Assembly: GCA_963711635.1 (NCBI GenBank)
Contig: CAVQEZ010000005.1
Span: 124,001 to 188,000 of the forward strand
From: CADEED01 sp963711635
Lineage (GTDB): Bacteria; Pseudomonadota; Gammaproteobacteria; Steroidobacterales; Steroidobacteraceae
DNA: 64,000 nucleotides
Direction: 5' to 3'
Within the stretch, counting starts at the first letter, position 1. Each line of letters begins with the position of its first letter. The notes below the pieces were generated by a model, which was not told where the DNA came from, did no database searches, and worked only from the letters and a program-made list of their open reading frames with translations. Of the stretch, positions 63,667-64,000 are shown one piece after another. Made by a program: the position numbers and the translations under genes.

Positions 63667-64000
63667 TCAGAGTGTTTCCGAGGCGAAATCGGCCAGCCGC
63701 GAGCGTTCTCCGCGCACCAGCGTGATGTGGCCGGAATGGTCCCAGCCGCGAAAGCGGTTTACCACGTAGGTCAAACCCGAGGTGGTTTCGGTGAGGTAAG
63801 GGGTGTCGATCTGCGCAATATTGCCCAGGCAGACGAGTTTGGTTCCCGGGCCGGCGCGCGTCACCAGCGCCTTCATCTGTTTGGGCGTCAGGTTCTGCGC
63901 TTCGTCGAGGATCACGAAGCGGTTGAGGAAGGTCCGGCCGCGCATGAAGTTCAGCGAACGGATCTTGATGCGATTGCGCAGCAGGTCGTTGGTGGCGCCG
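63667..64000 (-). CDS. PhoH-family ATPase, C-terminal fragment
   Basis: The gene enters from the right edge; about 110 C-terminal residues are seen. LNRFVILDEAQNLTPKQMKA is the Walker B region, followed by TRAGPGTKLVCLGNIAQIDT and a GHITLVRGERSRLADFASE end. The segment preceding it (NRIKIRSLNFMRGRTF) matches PIN-PhoH (YlaK-type) proteins more than the ybeZ type. The Walker A and any PIN domain are outside the window. Confidence 0.85.
   Translation of the reverse strand, partial: GATNDLLRNRIKIRSLNFMRGRTFLNRFVILDEAQNLTPKQMKALVTRAGPGTKLVCLGNIAQIDTPYLTETTSGLTYVVNRFRGWDHSGHITLVRGERSRLADFASETL

Overview
The window is a gene-dense, high-GC chromosomal segment (about two-thirds G+C by eye). It carries many conserved core genes in gammaproteobacterial order: rnr-rlmB-rpsF-rpsR-rplI-dnaB-alr, radA, ffh-rpsP-rimM-trmD-rplS, a SUF operon led by an Rrf2 regulator, and mlaFEDCB plus mlaA. 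The large TonB-dependent receptor beside carbohydrate enzymes, an N-terminally short bifunctional PutA, a flavin halogenase and the TAGAATCC-type -10 elements suggest a free-living gammaproteobacterium near Xanthomonadales, Nevskiales or Steroidobacteraceae. That placement is inference; no 16S gene is present.

Layout. 0-2.4 kb: truncated response regulator, AraC regulator, small protein and PPK2 polyphosphate kinase. 2.4-11 kb: leftward carbohydrate-uptake locus (GH3 beta-glucosidase, TonB-dependent receptor, flavin-dependent halogenase, glycoamylase-like lipoprotein). 11-18 kb: envelope genes (LTXXQ-like protein, L,D-transpeptidase, DadA-like oxidase, DUF4126, MscS, outer-membrane barrel), tRNA-Leu(CAG) and a beta/gamma-crystallin protein. 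18-25 kb: RNA decay, ribosome, replication and cell-wall genes. 25-28.3 kb: vanadium-haloperoxidase-like protein and an FHA/PP2C pair. 28.6-36.7 kb: radA, a CBS/CorC membrane protein, the ffh-rpsP-rimM-trmD-rplS block and sppA. 36.7-41.3 kb: threonine catabolism (tdh-kbl), an Hsp15-like S4 protein, YhhQ-like transporter and a thioredoxin/TPR chaperone. 41.3-46.5 kb: putA and a diguanylate cyclase. 46.5-53.5 kb: SUF operon with sufU, sufT, a Rieske protein and SixA at its end. 53.6-57.4 kb: mlaFEDCB and an AAC(3) remnant. 57.4-63.6 kb: leftward BepA-like protease, mlaA and a sugar-acid catabolic set. The right edge cuts a PhoH ATPase.

Functional threads. Three uptake or catabolic modules are visible: glucan uptake, threonine/proline breakdown, and a UxaA-type dehydratase + FAH hydrolase + LldD-like oxidase set that fits an L-fuconate- or L-rhamnonate-type route ending in pyruvate and L-lactate. 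The complete Mla retrograde phospholipid pathway (MlaA, C, D, E, F, B) lies within 10 kb.

Two signals stand out. First, several genes (ffh, the divergent CorC-like gene, putA, mlaA, the Hsp15-like gene) have a -10-like element ending only 7-9 nt before the start codon, predicting leaderless or nearly leaderless mRNAs; in two divergent gaps the opposing -10 elements overlap. Second, eight otherwise conserved genes, including the essential ffh and normally essential alr, are broken by net single-base frame changes, five of them in putA. This looks more like residual sequencing/assembly error than real gene loss, so these genes are listed as CDS with the break described.
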